From Methanosarcinaceae archaeon UBA470 (GTDB lineage: Archaea > Halobacteriota > Methanosarcinia > Methanosarcinales > Methanosarcinaceae): DNA of 27,710 nt. The stretch lies in NCBI GenBank assembly GCA_002508425.1, contig DAKU01000014.1, forward strand, positions 1-27,710, read 5' to 3'. The position numbers were made by a program, and so were the translations under genes. The notes below the pieces were generated by a model that saw nothing but the letters and a program-made list of their open reading frames with translations, ran no database searches and was not told the DNA's origin. Positions 23,493 to 27,710 of this stretch are shown here, one piece after another (within the stretch, counting starts at the first letter, position 1; each line of letters opens with the position of its first letter).

Positions 23493-23538
23493 CCGTAGTG
23501 CTGAACTGCCGTCCTTCGGCCACTTCGGCCTACTACGG
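23493..23538 (-). promoter_or_regulatory. Structured leader of rpl1 (candidate L1 autoregulatory site)
   Basis: On the reverse strand CCGTAGT (23538-23532) pairs with ACTACGG (23499-23493), enclosing the small hairpin GGCC-GAAGT-GGCC and then GGACGGCAGTTCAGC. The 3' arm runs into the GGAGG ribosome site. The inner sequence resembles the L1-binding region of 23S rRNA (GAAGTG then GGACGCCAGT in bacteria). L1 binding here is inference from that resemblance and from known L1 control in methanogens. Confidence 0.55.
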
Positions 23539-23632
23539 TTGATTAAAGGACCAAGGATAGCCTCAGTCCATTACTATAACATTGCCCCATCGTGGAGCAT
23601 AGTTCTTATATCTATCGGTTATATCGCTTGGA

Positions 23633-24115
23633 TCAAGCTTCTGCAGCAAGCACGTCATCGTACTTTCCATCGTCGATGGCTTTCTGACATTCTCTTGGAT
23701 CCATTCCTTCTGCCGTAACACCCAGAGTTACGCATACTCCCAGCACTTCCTTTACTGCAGCTTTCATGGAATATGCCAGCATTACGTCTCTCTTCATGCG
23801 TGCTATCTTCATAGCCTGGTCGATCTTCAGGTCTCCAACTTTTGTAGTCTTTGGTTCGCCGGATCCCTTCTCTATACCCAGTTCTTTCTTGATCAACGCA
23901 GCAGTTGGTGGTGTACCAACTTCGATCTCAAAGCTCTTGTCATCGGCAACTATCACTTTGACAGGTACCTGCATGCCGTTATAATCTTTCGTCTTCTCGT
24001 TGATCTTGTCTATAACTGCCTTTATATTGATCCCGAGAGGTCCAAGGGCCGGGCCAAGAGGCGGTCCGGGATTGGCTTTTCCTCCAGAGACCAGTGCTTC
24101 TACAACATTTGCCAT
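23633..24115 (-). CDS. rpl11: Ribosomal protein L11
   Basis: A 160-residue protein starting MANVVEALVSGGKANPGPPL, with GPALGPLGINIKAVIDKINE, the conserved N-terminal domain, and IDQAMKIARMKRDVMLAYSM in the rRNA-binding C-terminal domain. The ATG at 24115 is the family start; the frame is open further upstream but that part overlaps spt5. L11 lies 150 bases before rpl1, with a TATA-like GATATAAG near 23600 that may start a separate L1-L10-L12 transcript. Confidence 0.97.
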   Translation of the reverse strand: MANVVEALVSGGKANPGPPLGPALGPLGINIKAVIDKINEKTKDYNGMQVPVKVIVADDKSFEIEVGTPPTAALIKKELGIEKGSGEPKTTKVGDLKIDQAMKIARMKRDVMLAYSMKAAVKEVLGVCVTLGVTAEGMDPRECQKAIDDGKYDDVLAAEA

Positions 24116-24161
24116 GTGAGTATCACCAGTTACATCTATTATATTTATAAATTTAATATGT

Positions 24162-24623
24162 TCAGGACTCTTCCTCTTTCCTGAGGACCCTAACAGTGTC
24201 ACCACGTATAGTTATAGGTATCGGTACTACAGCATCGAACAGTTCAACTGTGATCTCCTCGTGCCCTTCATCAACCCGCTTAACACGTGCTCTTTCTCCT
24301 TTGAAGGGCCCGGATGTGATCTCTATTATTGCGCCTTCTGTTATGCCAGTTACTGTGGGTTTTGGTGTAAGGAAATGAGATATCTCTTCTATGCTGGATT
24401 GTCCCTTAATCACCGCACGTGCATGTGGAACTGTTTGGATTACCTGTTCTACTATGCCGGATGATGTGCTTTCCACCAGTACATATCCCTTCAGCTCGTC
24501 TGGGGCTAGGATGGCACGAATGTCTAAGTGCTCTTTCCTTGCTACCATTGCTATCATGTTTGCTACAGAACGTTCCTGGTTAGCAGTTGTTTTCACCACG
24601 AATACAACAGAAGCTTCAGCCAT
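24162..24623 (-). CDS. spt5: Transcription elongation factor Spt5 (NusG family)
   Basis: A 153-residue protein with the NGN domain (VVFVVKTTANQERSVANMIA at about 6-25, then GYVLVESTS) and a C-terminal KOW domain (GAIIEITSGPFKGERARVKR at about 97-116). It binds the RNA polymerase clamp and couples to ribosomes. The gene follows secE by four bases, the usual archaeal order. Confidence 0.96.
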   Translation of the reverse strand: MAEASVVFVVKTTANQERSVANMIAMVARKEHLDIRAILAPDELKGYVLVESTSSGIVEQVIQTVPHARAVIKGQSSIEEISHFLTPKPTVTGITEGAIIEITSGPFKGERARVKRVDEGHEEITVELFDAVVPIPITIRGDTVRVLRKEEES

Positions 24624-24627
24624 TAAT

Positions 24628-24855
24628 TCACACCCACTTTGGTATTTCTACCATTGCTACATAAATCAGGAATCCCATCATGCCAATGGCAAGGATTCCA
24701 AGACCTGCTACTTTAGCAATAGTTATGAACTCTTCTCTTGAGGGCTTCTTTGTCAGTTTAAGAACCCTTAGGTGCGCTCTTAAAATAGAACCCACAGAGT
24801 CCACCGTGGCATTTAATTTGCTTGAATCTATATTATTCCCTGCCAATATCTTCAC
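24628..24855 (-). CDS. secE: Protein translocase subunit SecE (Sec61 gamma)
   Basis: A 75-residue membrane protein. An amphipathic segment (RAHLRVLKLTKKPSREEFIT, about 29-48) precedes a single transmembrane helix (VAGLGILAIGMMGFLIYVAM). It clamps SecY in the translocation pore. It is a little longer at the N terminus than typical archaeal SecE (about 55-65); a later start is possible, but no other ATG gives a better one. First gene before spt5. Confidence 0.92.
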   Translation of the reverse strand: MKILAGNNIDSSKLNATVDSVGSILRAHLRVLKLTKKPSREEFITIAKVAGLGILAIGMMGFLIYVAMVEIPKWV

Positions 24856-24992
24856 AACCGATTAAGCCTTATGTTCTCTTATCCAATGTCTGGACGCATT
24901 TATCAACTAATAAGTAGTCAGATTTTAATTATGCTATAAAATAGTACCGACTATCTATCACTTCTTCTCTAAAATACTTTTCGATTATTTCG

Positions 24993-25015
24993 GCAGGCAG
25001 ATTCTAGCTGCCTGC
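24993..25015 (-). terminator. Terminator hairpin after ftsZ
   Basis: GCAGGCAG (24993-25000) and CTGCCTGC (25008-25015) pair perfectly around a seven-base loop, ten bases beyond the ftsZ stop codon. Downstream on the reverse strand the sequence becomes AT-rich with short T-runs. Confidence 0.65.
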
Positions 25016-25025
25016 TAAATTGCAT

Positions 25026-26129
25026 TCATTTTACAAAATCAATTCCATACTTGCGTGTAACATTTCTGGCGCCGCCATGACCATAGATCTGAGGCGATTT
25101 TACACCAGTGACAACAAGCATTACCCTCACGGTATTTTCCAACTCTTCGTCTACCTGGGCACCCCAAATGATCCTTGCGTCGGGGTCTATACGGCTATAT
25201 ACCTCTTGGACCACGCTTTCAGCTTCTGCAATGGTCATGTCAGGTCCACCCACCACGTTCACAAGAGCTGATGTAGCGCCGGATATGTCAACGTCTAGCA
25301 GCGGGCTTCTCAATGCCTTTTGAACCGCTTCGACAGCTTTCATTTCTCCTTCTGCCTCGCCAAGGCCGATCATTGCAACGCCACCATTCTGCATAACTGT
25401 CCTTACATCGGCAAAGTCAAGGTTAACAAGTCCCGGTTTTGTGATCAGTTCGGTAATTCCCTTTACCGCTCTCATCAAAACTTCGTCAGATACTTTAAAT
25501 GCAGCCTGCAGTGGAAGTCTGGGCACGACCTCCAGAAGTTTGTCATTTGGTACTACTATCACTGTGTCAGCAACTTCTCTAAGCCTCTCAAGGCCAGCTT
25601 CGGCGTTCATACGCCTTACATGCCCTTCAACTCCAAAAGGAAGCGTAACTACTGCAATTGTAAGTGCTCCTGCGTCCCTGGCAGCTTCTGCAACTACTGG
25701 GGCAGAACCAGTGCCAGTACCGCCTCCAAGACCTGCTGTGATGAACACCATATCGCTGCCATCTACAAAAGCCCTGATCTCATCAACACTTTCCATGGCT
25801 GCCTCTTCTCCAACCTGGGGAAGGCTACCGGCACCAAGACCTCTTGTCTTTTTCTTTCCTATCAATATCTTCTTATCTGCATTGACTCTAAGAAGGTGCT
25901 GAGCATCAGTGTTTATAGCAACTAATTCCGCTCCTTTTATTCCCTCATTGGCCATTCTCTGGGTACTGTTTGACCCTCCTCCGCCACAGCCTACTACCTT
26001 AATCACAGTTCTCAGATCTCGAAGCATCTCCTCAAGCTCTGCATTGATATCATTCGGTTCTGGCACACGTGTATGGAGGCGTCCTTCCTCTTCGGCCCTT
26101 GCAAGCGCCTCTTCTACTATGGATCTCAT
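25026..26129 (-). CDS. ftsZ: Cell division protein FtsZ
   Basis: A 367-residue tubulin homologue. The GTP-binding GGGGSNS (about 49-55), the tubulin signature GGGTGTG at 135-141 and the T7-loop NLDFADVRTV are present. The N-terminal extension (1-40) is acidic and helical, as in archaeal FtsZ1-type proteins. It forms the division ring. The start at 26129 has GGGAGAAG upstream. The gene is followed by a terminator and preceded by dtdA on the same strand. Confidence 0.97.
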   Translation of the reverse strand: MRSIVEEALARAEEEGRLHTRVPEPNDINAELEEMLRDLRTVIKVVGCGGGGSNSTQRMANEGIKGAELVAINTDAQHLLRVNADKKILIGKKKTRGLGAGSLPQVGEEAAMESVDEIRAFVDGSDMVFITAGLGGGTGTGSAPVVAEAARDAGALTIAVVTLPFGVEGHVRRMNAEAGLERLREVADTVIVVPNDKLLEVVPRLPLQAAFKVSDEVLMRAVKGITELITKPGLVNLDFADVRTVMQNGGVAMIGLGEAEGEMKAVEAVQKALRSPLLDVDISGATSALVNVVGGPDMTIAEAESVVQEVYSRIDPDARIIWGAQVDEELENTVRVMLVVTGVKSPQIYGHGGARNVTRKYGIDFVK

Positions 26130-26161
26130 TCTTCTTCTCCCTTGAGTGAAAATCGTGGTAT

Positions 26162-27580
26162 TTACTTAAGAGTAATGGTATTTCCCAATGTAATTCTTCT
26201 CGTAGTTTTTGTATAAACCATTAATGGTTCTACAATCCTGCCATTGGCAGTTACAGGGTTCCCATTTTTCAGCTCTGCGAACATAGGACCAGGAGGTACT
26301 CCCAGCTCCCGGGCAAGTTCTGGGTTGAACCTCTCCTCTGTAATATATAGCGTCATCTCTTCCGGGATGTATTTTATTTCATAATGCTCTTTTAGTATTT
26401 TAATGCATTCATCTATAAGCATATCAGCTGAAGCCTTTTCTTTGCCTTGTTTGCACATCATTATGCCAGGTAATGTCCCATTATCCCTTTCAAGGTACGC
26501 CACATCCAACATCCCAAGTAAATCAATCACTTTTTTCTTATCAACAGACACTGCTTCACTGAAGATGCCCTCATCCATCTCAAAGATCTGAATATCCTCT
26601 GTCTTTACATCTGTTGTATCGTTTATCATCTGTCTGAATGCATTCGTTATCCTCAGGCGGCTCCCAGGGCACAATCTGTCTGCCAGCCTAAGCATATGAG
26701 AATATATGTGCCAGGGCAATCCCTGCATATCTGTTATGTCACTTTCCCGAAGCAATTGAAGTCCAAGATCTTTGATTATACGAGTGATCTTTTCTTTATG
26801 TGCTGAAGACATTGCCCTGCGGTCGAAATATACAAAATCAGCATTTGATTTATCTATAGCCTGTCTAACAAGTTCCAGGTCCAGTTTATCAAGCTGATGA
26901 TTCGGAAAATTGTGTCCAAATGTTATATTATTCTCAAGCAACAATTTAGACTGACGTTTTGCATAGTGGCCTCCCCCAAAGCCAACAGCTATTGGCAAGT
27001 TCTCCTCTTTAACATTCAATATTGCCTGGGCAGCGATCTCTCCTGCCACCGGGTCCTTCCATTGTTCCTCTGCACTGCCTGTCTCGGCATAGACCATCGG
27101 TAGAGACACATCCGTAGGGCCATGATGTGTGGATTCCATTGTAACCTCATAGCCAGTATCTTTCACCATATTTTGCATATTTATCAAAATGGACTTCAAG
27201 GCAAAAGGTGCAGGATGGGACAATTCCCTTGCGTGTCCCCCAAATTCTGCATTTCCGCTGTTACCTGTATAATGGGCGGTAAGAACCCTGTTTCCATCCT
27301 TGCTTTTATGTTTTGAGGCTACTATAATAAGCCGTGTCTTTAATCCACACGCTTCAAGTTTACGGTCTATACCATCCTGATATATGTGATGTGCATCTAT
27401 TTCTACAAGCCAGAAGCCTTCGGATGAATAAGCACATACGAGTTCTTTCCAGTTGTAGCCAGTTACGTTCAAAGGAACCCATTCCCTCATTTTCAGTATA
27501 TGTTCCTTGATGTTCTGGCTCGCGCTGTCAACTGTAGAGCAGAGAATAGTTATTCTTGCTTCTTTTTCATTGCTTTTCAT
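26162..27580 (-). CDS. dtdA: D-aminoacyl-tRNA deacylase (archaeal DtdA type)
   Basis: A 472-residue protein. FGGHARELSHPAPFALKSIL, ESTHHGPTDVSLPMVYAETG and FGGGHYAKRQ, with the later FGHNFPNHQLD, are the conserved metal-binding motifs of DtdA (GEK1-like). The enzyme hydrolyses D-amino acids from tRNA. The catalytic part covers about 1-285. The C-terminal region (about 300-472) has the extra domain seen in methanogen DtdA, ending in a basic segment. Start ATG at 27580; 13 bases separate it from the upstream gene. Confidence 0.94.
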   Translation of the reverse strand: MKSNEKEARITILCSTVDSASQNIKEHILKMREWVPLNVTGYNWKELVCAYSSEGFWLVEIDAHHIYQDGIDRKLEACGLKTRLIIVASKHKSKDGNRVLTAHYTGNSGNAEFGGHARELSHPAPFALKSILINMQNMVKDTGYEVTMESTHHGPTDVSLPMVYAETGSAEEQWKDPVAGEIAAQAILNVKEENLPIAVGFGGGHYAKRQSKLLLENNITFGHNFPNHQLDKLDLELVRQAIDKSNADFVYFDRRAMSSAHKEKITRIIKDLGLQLLRESDITDMQGLPWHIYSHMLRLADRLCPGSRLRITNAFRQMINDTTDVKTEDIQIFEMDEGIFSEAVSVDKKKVIDLLGMLDVAYLERDNGTLPGIMMCKQGKEKASADMLIDECIKILKEHYEIKYIPEEMTLYITEERFNPELARELGVPPGPMFAELKNGNPVTANGRIVEPLMVYTKTTRRITLGNTITLK

Positions 27581-27592
27581 CTGCCTTCATCC

Positions 27593-27710
27593 TCAGTTTG
27601 AACCTTCTTTTGTCATATCGAAAACCCATCTGCTCACACCAGGCGCCACGTTGCCACACCTGCGGCAGTTTAGAACCTTAAATCCCTTGCTCTCATAATC
27701 TGCAGTAAGA
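27593..27710 (-). CDS. C-terminal end of a zinc-binding protein, partial
   Basis: The last 38 codons of a reverse-strand gene: LTADYESKGFKVLNCRRCGN followed by VAPGVSRWVFDMTKEGSN and stop. The CRRCG motif suggests half of a zinc site. It probably forms an operon with dtdA (13 bases between them). Too little is present to name it. Confidence 0.65.
   Translation of the reverse strand, partial: LTADYESKGFKVLNCRRCGNVAPGVSRWVFDMTKEGSN

Noticed and set aside
24116..24205. Extended N terminus of L11 starting at 24205
   Set aside because: The 30 extra residues overlap the spt5 coding end and do not resemble L11; the family start MANVVEALV is at 24115.

Overview
The window comes from a methanogenic euryarchaeon, most likely of the Methanosarcinales. 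The evidence is an archaeal-type FtsZ, the order secE - spt5 - rpl11 - rpl1 - rpl10 - rpl12, an archaeal D-aminoacyl-tRNA deacylase, a DRG-family GTPase, a tRNA-Gln gene without an encoded CCA end, a euryarchaeal TrkA/TrkH pair, A/T-rich TATA boxes and many GGAGG/GGTG ribosome binding sites. No rRNA gene is present to fix the genus.

Layout. (1) 1-5408 is conserved chromosome: a partial UDP-sugar dehydrogenase, a DRG GTPase, tRNA-Gln(UUG), a trkA-trkH potassium-uptake operon, and a 41-residue zinc-finger gene preceded by a strikingly structured 5' leader. (2) About 5411-19414 is an accessory island. It is bounded by an exact 26-bp direct repeat (5411-5436 and 19389-19414). A tyrosine recombinase with a C-terminal zinc ribbon lies just inside the left repeat, and core genes resume just outside the right one. 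I read this as an integrated element of about 14 kb inserted in the transcription-terminator hairpin of the small zinc-finger gene. (3) 19558-27710 is conserved chromosome again: a SAM hydroxide adenosyltransferase, a radical SAM protein, the ribosomal stalk and L11 genes, Spt5, SecE, FtsZ, DtdA and the end of another zinc-binding protein.

The island carries an FRG-domain protein, a secreted glycoprotein-like protein, a Fic AMP-transferase gene preceded by four palindromic operators spaced 39-40 bp apart, a hicB gene with a deleted hicA, an intact RelBE-type toxin-antitoxin pair with its own palindrome, a TspO-like membrane protein, a three-gene operon (70-residue protein, AbrB-like protein, 488-residue winged-helix protein) that could be the element's replication or control module, and an unrecognised membrane protein with three AAPSVDDN-type repeats near its N terminus. 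It also holds many broken genes: a frameshifted gene at 8618-8927, a membrane protein broken by an eight-A slip and a stop codon at 14290-15446, hicB and hicA fragments, and an IS256-type transposase tail. Two identical copies of an 89-bp MITE, each with its own 4-bp target duplication, lie in the island.

How it works together: toxin-antitoxin modules and possible defence proteins fill the island between the integrase end and the putative control operon. The flanking chromosome serves translation, secretion, division and ion balance. Structured RNAs are proposed at three places: the leader of the small zinc-finger gene, the interior side of the right att site, and the leader of ribosomal protein L1, where it probably serves feedback control.
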